The notes under the pieces are model-generated. The model made no database searches and was not told the DNA's origin. It was given only the letters and a program-made list of their open reading frames with translations. A program made the position numbers and the translations under genes. Positions 12,288 to 24,642 of a stretch of DNA of 64,000 nucleotides are shown here, in pieces (positions within the stretch are counted from its first letter, which is position 1; the number at the start of each line of letters is the position of its first letter). Origin of the DNA: Stenocarpella maydis. Its lineage: Eukaryota; Ascomycota; Sordariomycetes; Diaporthales; Diaporthaceae. The stretch lies in contig NQMI01000029.1 in the NCBI GenBank assembly GCA_002270565.1, forward strand, positions 156,521 through 220,520. Reading direction: 5' to 3'.

Positions 12288-15200
12288 ATGCGAAGTTGTG
12301 GAAGATGACGAGAGTGGGGGGGTGTAGGTGGTGGGACTCCTTGACCTAAGGGGCATTTGATACTTTGGGCCGGTTGACGTGATTTTCTCTTACACCACCA
12401 CTTGGCTTCGCAGCCCTTGTTCGATCTCAGTCGCGATTCTGCGACAAGACCCATGAAGATTACAACGCCTTCATGCCGGCTTTTTGCAAAAAGTTTTCTT
12501 CCGCCTCTACAGGAATAGATGGTACAAGGCGGCGGCTGGACAACGAAAGGACAGCTTCATCTTCCTTTCCCGTTTCTGTTTTTTTTTTCCCTTTCCTCTG
12601 CTCTTCTTCCGCCTTTATTTGCTCTGGCCAGAAGCATCTACGACAACAATGCGGTCGTTCGTTTATCATTTGGCACTATTAATATTCCAACGAACATCAT
12701 TCCCTCCACCCGGGACGGTATCTGCTCGACGCGCATCCTGGGTTTGGGAGAGATGGAATGATGAGACGAATCTGGGCGCGCCTGTACGAACATCCCCCAT
12801 CCTGGAGACCGTATGTCAGGGGCGCGTGTGTGCTCCTGAGATCAGAAAAGACACGCACGTGGGTGTTTGGCAACGGTGGATGATGGGATTATAGAGGCAA
12901 CAGGGGGTGGGGAGACCACAAAGGATTGAATACAAGAACAGAAACGAAAGCACAGCGCGATATAAACATACGGAAAACTCTTCAGGACGGGTTATTGGGG
13001 TCATGGGGGCATTGGGCGCGCGAGCATAATGATAGGGTCTCACGTGTGTCAAGTTTTTCTGATCTTTTTATTTTTGTCTCTTTCTCTTTTTGCCTTTTTG
13101 CTATCAGGGAGAACAATAATTCACACCAGCCAAGCGAGCGTTTCAAGTTCGTTTCTACCACCTTTTTACTGCCGCTCCGCAACCCTAGACTGTGTGTCCC
13201 AAGACAGACAGATGAAGGGCAGGATAGGCATCCGGCCTACTGACTATAATCTGAGAGATCACTCCAGGTGTTGCATTATACCCTGCTTGAGTGATACCCA
13301 GGTGACACGGGGGTCAATAACAGTCCTAAGCTTGAACAATAATATCTCTTGGCTGGGGAAATTCAGTTTTGTAATTGGGCAGCAATACTTGTCATTGAAG
13401 CAATGGACCATCTTACACGAGCCCCGGATCCTGGGGTGCCTTTGCTCTCGCCATCCCTGCGTTGACTCTCAATGATCACTCTTAAAACCTGCATTCCTCA
13501 TCGCATATTTTGCGCCCTTGATCTGTGAGGCATGGGAGAAGCTGACCCTCCTTTTCCGGGCCGGGACGGAAAGCAGGCTGTGAGGCCAGCCACGGAAGCG
13601 AGGGTGGGCATGGGATGGTCTTTGCCACCCCCCCTCTCATCAATCTCATCTGGCTTGCCCCCGGCCTCGTCTCATATCACATATGACTGATGAAGCACAG
13701 TTACCCGCTGCCTGCTGGCCGTCAATGATAATAAAAATCTGCCTCAGCTTGCCTTCCGGCTTTGCGGAACAACGGGTCATCGTGATACTGCGCCTCAGAA
13801 GCTCCCCTGCCGCTCCCGCGCAATCGGCGTACGAAATTATGTATTGGGGATGACTCGCAGACACAGACATCCTGGCCCCCTCCCCTTCTCCCAAGGGGCG
13901 AACGTGAAGCTTACCCGTGGTACATGCTAGATCTTGCCAGGTGCTGCTAAGCGGCAGTGGTGCTGTTGTCAAGGTGCGCAGGCGCGCCGCGTATGGATTT
14001 CGGAAGACATCGTTTAGAGGCTACGCAAAGAGAACATGTACATACATCCCTCGCCCTCACCCAGGGCCAAGACGAAACGCACACACGGGAAAGTATGAGA
14101 GAGTGGCCGGAGAGCTTCTGCCATAGGCCTGGCAACTGGAAACCCCCTGGCGAACCCAAGGCCCGCAACACCCTACCTTGCCACCACCGCATCTCTATGT
14201 AATCTCGCCTCATGGCCTCACGCCAGCGGCGGTTCCTTTGATCTGTCCTGTTTCGAAGCATGCGTCCCCACCCCATCGCCTCCTCCAAAGCTCCCGACCG
14301 CGACGGACAAGACAACGCATCTCGGAGGGGGGGACCAATTCACCGGCGACGCAATCTCCCCTCCCCGCCCCCCCTACTGCCTCGCCCAACACGCGTAGCC
14401 ACCTGAAAACAGGAACGGGGCCGCCAGCCGCCAATTATTATCACGTCCAACGCGCGCGCTCCCCCAGTCTCCAGCGTGCAACCCTCAGTCTCAGTCTTGT
14501 CGTGGGCCCTGAGGCAAACGCGAGACCCAACATCTGCCTGTCGGGCCGCCCCCCCCCCTTTCTCCCCGTCACCAGCGAAGTACCCTTTACCCGGCCACTG
14601 GAGCCCGGGGGCAAAGGGGCTCTGCGCCACCGCGTGTTCCCGCTCCCGTATTTGGGGGAAGGGGGTCTTGCAGCTTGTCTTGGACTATACCACGAGTGTG
14701 TGCGTGTGTCGACGACCTTGGTGAGTGCGCGTGTGGGCGCGGGTCTGCCCACCGGCCCCAACTACCCCCCTGCCGTCCCTTGCAGGTGTCATATGCACAT
14801 ACCCTTCGAATTTATTGCCCACGGGACAAGAATGAGCGTGGGCAGACATCACCGAGTGCTAGGAATGATGGGGAGAGGTCCAACCGTTTTCCTCACTGTG
14901 CATTGATTCTGTCTGCCAGTGGGTTATAAGGATGTTTGGGACGGTGCCGCAACTTCAGCCTGTGTATCCCCCCTCCGGTGGGGGGTGTCGATCATGGGAC
15001 CGATAAGTTGGGCGTTTGTGCCGCGCGGCGTGCATTGATGCATTACATGTCGGGCGATATGGCCAGCAAATAGAAGCCATTCCACCCATAATTACGTGGT
15101 TCTGGGCGTCGGGTGTGTGCCGTTCGCTACTGCCCATGGGCTCCCGTATATATTGCATCGCCTGATCGCATCAAGGAGCAGGGGAGTGAGAGATCCGGGG

Positions 15201-16855
15201 TGAGCAGGCCGCGGTGATCATGACCGCTTTGGGTAGCCGAACGAGGAAGAGCAGCAGCAGATGGCGCCCCTCATCAGATCCCGCACCGGATTGAGACCAT
15301 GCGGGCTCAACAGATTCAGTCTGCTGCGTCTCATCTTGTTTTAAGACACAGAAGTGGAATAGAATGTCGAGGCATGGTATGAGAGAATGGCGTGGTCTCG
15401 GAGGAAGATAGAAGCCTTAGGGTTTTCCCTTGTTGGATGTGCATGGAATGCCCACATACAGCGGCCGGAACTGTGGCACGAAGTGGGAGCTACGCCTTTT
15501 GGGAAAGGCTACTTGCATATCAACCAACGCAATGATAAAATAACCGACACCGTCGAGGGCTCGCCGTCCCCTGGAGCCCCTTGATGCAGCAACACTTGCA
15601 ACGTATCCAGCACAGTGTTCCCGCCCTGCGTTTTGTCAAAAGATGCCTGTGTCTCTGTGTGGCTGTCTTGAGAAAAAGGGCGATAGATAGACGTGCTTGA
15701 GGGGTGTGATGCATGCGCTGTATAATTACGGGTGCGCGCAGACGACAGCGGCCGGCCGGCAGCCCCGGAGGAGTGCAGCGTGGGCCGGCGGACCTCCAGT
15801 ACGACACGGGCGGGCTGTTGGCGTGGACGAGATCGGTGGCGGTGCGTCCCTTGTGCTCGAGAGACAGCCTCTCACATGGCCGGGCCCGAGTGTTCGAGTG
15901 CACCGGTCGTTCGCTGACCGGCCTTTCCTGGTCGGGGTATAAAAGTGCCACAGCAGTGGCGGCTTGGTGGCTCGGGGAACGGTGAAGCACCCGGTATCGC
16001 TCCAGACACCCTTGTTCGGCCAGCTATATTCCTCCACTCCTCGTATTAGGTGTGGCCGGAGGGCGCCATCATGACTATGCTAGACGTACTACTGTCTGAG
16101 GACTGCCATGGTCTGGGCATCCGACAGTATGCCTATGGAGTGTCTTCGGTGCGGGACGAGCCTAAATGCATAGGGTGCGATTGTTCGTGAGCAGTGTACA
16201 CGATTCCCCTGAAATTGTGACACTAGAACGACGAATATGTGGAGAATGAAGCTATTCATGTCTCTCGTGGCCATGCATCTCGAGCCCCATGTTGAGACTT
16301 GACCATCAAACAACTCATACTATAGACCTGTAGTGGGCCGGATGCCTCCAATGAGCCTTGGGCCATTCAGCATCGTGGATGGAGCACTTCCCTCGCTCTG
16401 CGAACTCCCTCGTTGGAAGGTAAGGAGTATCCTTTCCGCGCTGTCTCTAAGCCGCTCATAAGTGGCCCAGTTCAGGGGCCGCTGTGCTGGGGGAGACACG
16501 GCGGAGGCGCTGGGTAGACGGCCATCCGAGATGGCCCTTGCCCATCAGTGACTGACTGACTGACTGACTGTATCCTCGGTCTGATACTGGCCATGTCCTC
16601 GCATGCCGCATGGCGACGTCGAGGAGATAGGTTCCTCGTTGGACATCTCCGGCTGCCACTCTGCGTATTTTGAGCTTCTTGCCGTGCCTGCAAGCCTTGC
16701 CATAGGATATTTGTCTCGGGTATCCCATATGACTGATTCCTGTGCGGACAAGTGTATCGTGGCTTTGTCGTCTGACGAGTCGATCACAGAGGCTGACCAA
16801 TCTGGTCGTCCACAGACAAATTCGAGATCGAACACAACGCCGGAAACCTGCCCAT
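12288..16855. other. Intergenic, no gene seen
   Basis: This holds the probable 3' untranslated region of the upstream gene (pyrimidine-rich to about 12.65 kb) and otherwise no frame with coding character. Frames of up to 242 codons (14178-14906 plus) are Pro/Arg/Ser-rich translations of C-rich DNA. A 12-C run lies near 14554. I see no RNA gene or mobile element. Confidence 0.55.
16549..16570 (+). repeat. TGAC tetranucleotide microsatellite
   Basis: About five and a half perfect TGAC units lie 286 bases beyond the stop codon of the minus-strand methyltransferase gene. A looser TGAC/TGGC array occurs near 56250-56285. Confidence 0.9.
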
Positions 16856-17785
16856 TCAATCCGAATCGTCGCTGTCCTCGTCATCATTTGAGCGCTTGCG
16901 CTTCTTCGAAACCGCCTTCGGCACCTCGTCCTTCCTCACAAACACGTAGCTCCGGGCAGCGCGGTCTTCGCCCTTCCAGCCGCCGCCGATGTCCCCTTGC
17001 TTGTTCTTGATGACGCCGAGCGTCCTCGCGTGGTGGTACCCCGGGTACGCGGAGGCCTGGAAGCGGAAGCTGCGCTCGACCTGCAGGCCCGAGTGCCGCG
17101 CCAGGTCGCGGACGTTCCACAGGGTGTAGGGCTCTCCCTCGAAAAGGGTGACGATGATGGTGCCCCCCGGCGCCAGCGAGAGCAGCGCCCGCTTGAAGAA
17201 CTCGACGAGCAGTTCCTGGTTGTACCGTACTTGGCGGTTGACATCTGTGCTCTTGCCTCCCACGTGGGGGAAGTTGAATACTGCGCAGAGTGGTGGTTAG
17301 CCATATTTGTACTGAAGATGGTGGAGGAATAGCTAGGCAGACATACTTATCCTGTCCATGATGCCGACCGAGTCTTTACCCGACTTCTTGGCCCATGGCC
17401 CCATTCTCTTGGCGTCTACCCCATACACCACCTTGCTTCCCTCAGCCTCGATAAGCTCCACGTTCTCCTTCACATGAGGGTACTTGGCAGTGAGCTCGTC
17501 AAGATCCTTCTCCAGTACAGTTGCCGTGACATTCTCGCAGTAGTGGTGCTCCATAAGCGCCCTGGAGAAGCTGAGATCACCGTCTCCAACGAGGAGTATA
17601 GAGTCTTCGGGCGAGAAGGGAATGGTGGGCTCGAGATCACGAGCATGAGTATTATTAGTGTTGCTGCTGCCGCCGGGCTTGGCCTGTGGTTTTCCGGTCT
17701 TGTGGGCTGGTTTCTTGTCGTTGGCCTGGGCCTTGTGAGAGGCTGGCCTGTGCTTCTGCGGTCCGGTCCTGCGTTTCTTGGACAT
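16856..17785 (-). CDS. 25S rRNA (uridine-N3)-methyltransferase, Bmt5 type
   Basis: Two exons on the minus strand, 17785-17347 and 17280-16856, with a 66-base intron (GTATGT...GCAG), encode 287 residues. A Lys-rich N-terminus (residues 1-50) fits nucleolar targeting. The SAM-binding motif I is LLVGDGDLSFSRAL (about residues 64-77). The family motif FNFPHVGG follows the splice junction, and LSLAPGGTIIVTLFEG supplies a later Rossmann strand. The C-terminus ends in Lys/Arg then Asp/Ser/Glu-rich residues. This is the Rossmann-like DUF2431 family; yeast Bmt5 methylates U2634 of 25S rRNA in the nucleolus. Length and motif order match, and the ATG is preceded by an A-rich context. The gene is read towards the 12-16 kb gap. 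Confidence 0.9.
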
Positions 17786-19780
17786 ATTTTCCGGCAGATG
17801 CCTGACTGCTTAAAGTCAGGACTGTGCTTGTTGGCAATATGCGAGTGAGTTAGAAGGATGAGGCTTGATTCGAACTGAGATGGATCTGGTGCATTGATGC
17901 GCTTCAGGAGCCTACGCGGCCGAGCCCGCTTTTCCAAGGCTGGTCAACCACACTTGACCCCAGAAATAGATGAACCAGGGGTACAGGCCAATCAACGGCC
18001 ATGTAATGGTGACATAAGCAAGACGAAGTATCTAATACTTCCAGAGCAAGGAACATGACGGATCCTGCCGGCGGACCGTTTCACTGCCAGCATTCAATGC
18101 TAGGAGGAGCTCGAGGCAGGTGCTCGCACGCGGGAAAGGTGAAGTGCAGGCATACTTCTGCATCGGAGGCGGGGATAGGAGACATATCCAGAGGTATAAT
18201 CGACGTGAATAGGAGATTCTGGATCGGAAATGGTTGTGGCTGTTCCGAGGCCCCATAAATTGGTGACAGCCCCACCGCCACGGCATGCGACGCGAGACGA
18301 GATACCCTGACTCCGTAAATAAGGAGATAGTACAGTACGAGGATGCGCAGTGAGATGAGTTCCTGGACACTATTTCACAGGAGGCCGAACAGGGAAACGT
18401 ATATCTATGTACTATAAAAGATGCAGAGTCCGAGTATCCTGCTGTAAATAGGAACCTTGGAGGCCACCCAAAACGATCATTGCCATCCGGACTGAGAACT
18501 GTCGTTGGAGGAATTGGCCACCTAACGGTGTTTCTACTGACACCGACATAATGTTATGAGCGACTCGCACAGAGGCAGACGCAGAGGCAGACGCAGCATC
18601 AGCAGACAGTTATACCGTGCACAGATAGGGCGGGGAATTCACTCCGAGGATCTTCAGCCTTAGATGAGAGGCAGGAAAACGAGACAGGAACATAAACCGG
18701 AGGATAAGTTGAGCGGGAGCTGCTGTCAACAATCAGGCTTGTGATGCAGTGACGCTAGAGACCGCGTGACGCGGAATTGCGAGCTCCTCTCGATGCAGAA
18801 CCAGCCACATGTGATGATGTGGGCCTACCTCATGTGAGCTCGATCATTCTGGCCAAGGAATCGATCAGTGTGGGAATAGAGCTCCCAAGTCTGAGTTGCA
18901 TAGAGTAGATTTTGGAAGATGCGAGGGACCAGCATGTTGTGACCATGCACCAAAAGCACTACAAGAGTGGACGGAGAAGACGTCGGGTCTGGGCGAATGA
19001 AGGGTCGCCTGCAGCAGCAGCAGCAGCCGGTCACTCAAAACCCAATACATGCCACTGCTATTGACATAGAAACAATTGAATACTTCTAGTAATAAGCCAG
19101 ACAGATCAGAAATGCTATTGTTCTCCCCCACAAGCATAGTCTGCAGTTTCACTCCGGGGGAGCGCCAGGGTGTTGAAGTCAGGTTTTTTTGTTACCCAAA
19201 GCGGCAAAGTAGGTGCTGAGGTCAAAAATCTCCGCAAGTACCTTGTACCTCTGGCCCAGCAGCAGCCACTGCACCACACAGTAACGGATTGGATTGGATC
19301 CCCTTTGGCATTGACACCGACATGGCGACAGCATCAGTCAAGATATCCTGACCACAGCCTCCCCGAACAACCCGTCAATTCGTGAGACCCTGTTATTGGA
19401 GTCCTCTCTTGTCGCCCAGCCGCCTTTGTTGACCCCGTCGACACGGCCTTGTGCGCAGCCATCTTTGCATTCTGCTGGTCTCATTATCTCGCCTGGCGGA
19501 TTAGAGCAACACACGCCAATCCGTCCACCAGCCAGCAACCCGTCACATTACTTTCTTCCTCACAGGACCTACACGCCGCCAGCCCAAATTACGCTCCCAT
19601 CCAGCGGCCCTCAAAACATTGCAGCCCAGGTTCGACTACTTCAAGGCTGCCCGTCAGGTCCCCGTTTCTCGCATTCCCTGACGCACCCGTTCTCGCACCC
19701 TATCCTGATTTCCCCCATTCCACTCAGACTCTCCCGTCTCACCCTGCACTTATTCACAACCTCACCATTTGAATGGCAGC
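17786..19780. other. Intergenic between bmt5 and the basic nuclear-type protein
   Basis: This is a shared upstream region for divergent genes. I see no coding frame. It has a 12-base repeat (CAGAGGCAGACG, twice, near 18570-18593), a CAG pentamer run near 19013-19026, and a C/T-rich stretch from about 19.4 kb that probably forms the leader of the + strand gene. Confidence 0.55.
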
Positions 19781-19784
19781 ATGA
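19773..19784 (+). promoter_or_regulatory. Minimal upstream ORF overlapping the main start
   Basis: ATG GCA GCA TGA begins 8 bases before the main ATG at 19781. Its TGA shares bases with that ATG (ATGA). In scanning initiation such an overlap would make translation of the main frame depend on leaky scanning or on reinitiation after termination. The arrangement is read directly; the effect is inference. Confidence 0.55.
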
Positions 19785-22700
19785 GTGACCCTGCCCCTCA
19801 TCAACCCAGCCCGACCAAGAGAGGTCGAGGCAGAGGAAGAGGCTCCTCGGCCAGAGGAGCTGCTTCAGCCCGCGCTGGCAGAAAACCCACTGCCGGGCGG
19901 CGCGGCCGCCAAAAGGTCTACGAGACGTCTCGCGCCCAGGCTGCTCACGAGCGTCAGCGCGATCTGAAAAATGCTTATGCTACCGTGGCAGCCGCAATGA
20001 GACCAGCTCTCGAGGAGCTTGCAGATCGGAATATTGACCTGCTCAAGTCCAAATTCGACGCCCACCAGGAGGTTGACCAGTACGCCGACATCACCCGCTT
20101 TCTGGACCAGCGACTCCAAGATCGGCTGTCGGAGCTTGAAGCAAAATTGAACCTCAGCAAAGCAACCGCAGAACACGAGTGGTCCGCAAAACTGGCCTAC
20201 ACCGGCGAATCATTTCATGTAAGCTCTCAATCAACCAGCCATGGTCTTTTCATCTACTTCTCGGCTGCTTCCCCACCCCGCCGCATCTGCTCACACCTGC
20301 CAGAACCGCTGGGATGACCTGCTCGAGGATTACTTCGACGCCCAGCTCAGACGCCTCGACATACTGGAAGACCTGCAGAGGACCAGGGACCCGGTAAATG
20401 TAGGTCTCCATATCCCAAAGCCTGCTCGGATTGTTGTGCTTGTGCCTAACCGTTCTCAAGAAACTGGACCTCTCCTGGAACTACAAGTCAGTTACCACAG
20501 AGGAGGCTGCGGAGCAAGGTATTTATCGAAAGATCCACAGGGGGGTGGAAGTTCCGTATCCCCATCTGCATCCGGAGCTGGCCTCGGAAGCAAACAAGTC
20601 CAAGGCTGCCCGAACTCCCATCAAGCGCAAGGGCGCGGACCTCCTCGAGGGCCAGCCCACACCTAAGCGGCCGGTGAGCTCCCAGGAGAACAAGGCCGGC
20701 GCCGACCTGCCTCGCCACATCGGCGGTCTTCTATCTGCAGTGGCCCCAGACGAGCCAGCGAGCCAGCCGCCTTCGCCGTCACCCGTTGACGATAATGACG
20801 ACAACCCATCACCACCAAATGAGCCCACGGCGGCGACCCGTGGCAGAAAGCGGAAGCAGATGCCTGCACGGTCACCATCCGCCGAGGCCGAGGAGTCCGA
20901 TGCTGGAGAGGACGAGACCATGCCTCCGCTTCCCAACGGCGCAACAGAGCCCGATGAGTACGGTGCGAGGCTCATCAATAAGAGAGCCAGGGCTGGTGAC
21001 ATGCCCAACAACCGCATCATGCTCCCTGCGCTGTTCGAGTATGAGCCCCACGAGATTGGCTTCCGCGACTCGACCAACGACAAGAGCCGGGGCGCCACCA
21101 AGGCCAAGCGCAAGAAGTTTCTTGGCCAGCCCAACTCGAACGCCATGTTCTTTGACCGCACACTTTGGACGTACGATGCGACCCAATATGCCGACGGCGA
21201 CCTCGATCAGGAATTGATCGCGAAGCACAAGCTGCACCCGAAATACGGCCTGTTCTTGGAGAGCTCTGTCAACGACGAAGAGCCACCAAGGCCGTACCAG
21301 TCCGGCTGGAAGCCCACTGTATTTGTTCCACCCGATGGCAAGATTATCCATACCTCTCGGTCTATTTCGAAGGCCAAGGCCGAAGGAGCTTACGTAAAGA
21401 AGACCCTCAAGGGCATGTTGAGTCGGTTCATGGACCAGGAGGACCTGACAGAAGACGATCTCTACGATGCCGAGACGGAGAGGCTACTGAACGAACGTGA
21501 GGACCATCGTATAAAACTCGAGCAGGAGGAAGACGAGGCTCAAGACGAGCAGGATCAGCAATTGGGCGCCTACAACATCGATTTACTGGTCATCGCTAGC
21601 TCTGCCTTGGAGTCTCGAGAGGCACAAGAGGCCCAGAGCACGCAGGGAGCGCAGGCCGCCTCGCCTGCGCTTTCACGGCCTTCGACTATGTCGAGGCCCT
21701 ACGACGCGGTCAGAGACATCTTTGGAAATTCCAATTTACCCCCAGCTTCAACCCCACCCGTCGAAGATAACTCCGCCATGAAAATCCTGGCCGACATCGT
21801 CACTCAAGATGCGGAGCCGCGCGTCGAGCCAGCCTCGGGCTCCAAAGTCGACGAGCCGCCGCAGATTCAGATCCAAATGCCTGAGCCGGTCCGTCCCAAG
21901 CAATTGCGGGATCCTCAAGAACTCGTGCAAGCGGATGTCGCGATGGAACCTCCCGATTACCCAGACCCCCAGCAAGAATCCGGGCCGCAGCTCGCCATGC
22001 CAGAGCACTTCATGGGCGGGGGCCGGCCGTATGCTGTTCAGCCTCATCAGAACTTCCACGACCAGCAGGTACCACAGTCACCCTTGGCGCCGCCCGAGCA
22101 CTTTACCTACCGAGGACCCGAGACTGCTCACGAACGCCAGCACATGATGCAGGCGATGCAGGCTCCGCAACCAGCCCCTGGTCACCATGGGCAGAACCCC
22201 CAACCAGCGGCCCCCGAGTCATATGGATATCGAGAGTCAGACGTGCCTTACGAACATCCACATATGGCGCGCCCTTTGCCGCATGCATCTGACGAGCGAT
22301 ATGTTCCAGTACCAAATACAGACGATGCCCTCTTGGACCCACAGCTGTTCGAGGATGGTCAGCCGCCAAAGACTGTCCAGCATCAGAAGCCGCAGCAGGC
22401 TCAGCAAAGGCAGCCTTCACAGCCCAGCTTCTTCCAGACGGCTCTCAATTCCCCATCCACCCCGACTCCGCAGGCGCCAACTCAGGCTCCGGATTACCCT
22501 GAGCCTTCTCAGATGCCGCAGTATCCCGGACCACCCCTGGCGCCGGCCCCAAGACCAGCTGCAGCCCCGGATGGATCACCGGGACGGACGCCCTTCAGCA
22601 ATCCAGCCGGGGCAGAGTCGCAGCCATTGCCACCGTTGCGGCCACTACACCGTGGGTCGGGGTCCGGTCAGCTCATGCACCCAGCGGCCCCGGGGCCCCA

Positions 22701-23355
22701 GGCCGGCCAACACATCGCGATGAATCCCAATGATCAAGGAGCGCATTACCCTCCTCCACCGCTCCACAACGCATATGCCGATCAATCATATCCTTCAAAC
22801 GGATATGGGCCCGATCAGCCTTTGATGTCTACAGAGCAAGGCACTCGCCCAGGTTACATGGCCCAGCCAGCGATGCAGCCGGGCCATCAGCAGCTGGCGC
22901 CCTATGCCATGCAGCATCCATATCCTCCGGGATCATCCATGGGGGGCCAGCATCAGGTGCAGTACGACCAAGGCACCGGGCAGCAGGGTCAGGTTTTACA
23001 GAGCCCTCCTCCCTATCACAATACACACTCAGCAGTGTCGACCTCTCCGGGAAGACGCAGTGGCAGCATATCGTCTGTTCGCAACAGCGGCAGCAGCAAT
23101 AACAAGCAGTACCGCGAGATCAAGCCCGCGCCCAGACAGGCGGAGACTTGGGATAGCAATGGGTCCGAGCTACGGACACTCATGTACAATCCATACGAAG
23201 GCATCAGAGACTACTCAGCTACTGCACCACCGCCGTCCCACGGGCCGACGCAGATCCGCGGTTGGACGCACACGACGGGGAGTAGGAAATCCCGTGGCAA
23301 GAACTCGATGGACTCGCAAGCTGACCCCTCGCCGGCGCGGGAAGATAAGAAGTAG
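19781..23355 (+). CDS. Large basic, disordered protein, unrecognised
   Basis: Exons 19781-20218, 20304-20393 and 20461-23355 join in phase to 1140 residues, ending at TAG 23353-23355. The N-terminus is RG-rich (RGRGRGSS, residues 13-20), then Ala/Arg-rich, followed by a predicted helical or coiled-coil segment (about 55-175). Basic and acidic patches follow. A compact, probably folded stretch around NRIMLPALFEYEPHEIGFRD (near residue 365), with FFDRTLWTYDATQYADGDLD after it, is the most conserved-looking part. The remainder is Gln/Pro/His-rich and disordered. I do not recognise the family; the composition suggests a nuclear chromatin or RNA-associated protein (inference). The third-position bias and splice phases support the model. 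The same frame stays open for 225 codons after the TAG, so the true C-terminus may be longer. Confidence 0.8.
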
Positions 23356-24030
23356 GGTTCTTCTTCCGGCCAGAAGAGGGGACGTCAGAAAACCACCGCT
23401 CGTCGGAGACGCTCACGTGTGGAGGCGACCGAGCAAGATTCTGCGCAGAAGGTTCCTACCCGGAAAAGTCCCCCAGGGCATGGTCCTGCGAAGAGGGCGT
23501 CTACAGAGCAAAGTATTACAGATGTTGGCCCCCAACAGCAAAAGAGAGCTAATCTGGGAGCATCTCAGGACTTGGCTGTGCAGCAAGGGCCAACCAAGGG
23601 AAAGGGTACTGGCCCTCCAAGTCACCAAGACATCAGCAAGAAGCGTGGAGCTGCCGAGGACAGGGACAGCCACGGCACCCCGGCCAGGCGTCAAAAGTCC
23701 GGACAGGAGGGGGCCTTTGGATCATCGACCGTGAAAGCAGTCGGATTCCGACCTGCGAACCGCACTCCGCCTACCGAGGAGGACCTCGAATTGACCAAAC
23801 CCGTCCAGAGAGCCAGTCAAGGTGCTCAAGGCGAAGACTATGTCGAACCCGAGGAAGACGCTGAATTGGAGCCATCCCCGTCGAAGGCGACAATGTCCAA
23901 GCGGGTGTCCGAGCTGAGAGGTGGCAGTACGAAGAGATCGTCCAGGTCGAAACACCTGGAGAAAGTTGCCAGGCGGAGTGAGTACGGGCTCAGGAGCGGA
24001 CTCAGGAAGGAGTGGTCAATGGACTCATAG
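23356..24030 (+). other. In-frame open extension after the TAG
   Basis: Directly after the TAG the same frame runs 225 codons without a stop until TAG at 24028-24030. It is Lys/Arg/Ser/Gln-rich (QKRGRQKTTARRRRSRVEAT near its start; EEDLELTKP and EPEEDAELEPSPSKA later), like the disordered tail upstream. It could be read through, be the rest of a gene broken by a point change or sequence error, or be 3' untranslated DNA that is open by chance. I found no convincing intron that removes the stop and keeps the frame. Confidence 0.5.
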
Positions 24031-24642
24031 GGCAGATAATGGCTCGAGGGCCAGAGGCCCGTATCAGCAGGTGTATGAACGGGTTCCTCTTCTCTCCTTC
24101 TCTGCAGCCATCATTTCCAGGTTTCCTTTTTCATCTCTCATAGGTGCGGGTACAGCAGGACTTGTTGCTGTCGCTGGCACTGTTCGGCGAAGAAAAGAGC
24201 GCCGTGTTCGTCATGCTAGATTCATTTGGAAACATGCATTCTGGAACATGCATTCTGGAGTTGAGGACCAACCAAAATTCAGGGCGTGTTTACAGGGCAA
24301 GGGGAAAACGGAGGGAAGATACCCTTCTCGGCGTTTGCTGTTTTGTTTTTCGCCCCCGTCTCTCTTCATTATATACCTCCTTTCCCCCTTTTTGCGTTGC
24401 GATTTAGCCCCTTATTTTTTCCGACACGAATGGGTGTCTTGCAATAGACCGCAGCCGTGGCCTCGCATTTACAGGTTCAGGAGGCACAGGGAAGAGTAAT
24501 GATTTAGCAAGCCTGCTTTAATAACCGAATCTTAGCCAAATGGTACGATCCAGGGCCTTGCATTCAAGTGCTAAAGACCCCTGCCTCCGTGCGACGGGAT
24601 CTTCTTCGTGTGTGTGTGTCATCCCACAGGACAATGTGAATC
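24031..24642. other. Convergent intergenic region
   Basis: Shared 3' region of two converging genes. It is T-rich (about 24330-24425) and shows no coding frame. A short direct repeat (GGAACATGCATTCTG-type) occurs at about 24230-24260. Confidence 0.5.

Noticed and set aside
23283..23373. Possible intron (GTAGGA...CCAG with a CTGAC branch site) that would remove the TAG of the basic protein
   Set aside because: Splicing it would move the downstream sequence out of the long open frame, so it does not explain the extension.
22904..23734. 276-codon frame overlapping the end of the large basic protein
   Set aside because: Arg-rich out-of-frame shadow; it does not fit any splice to the main frame.
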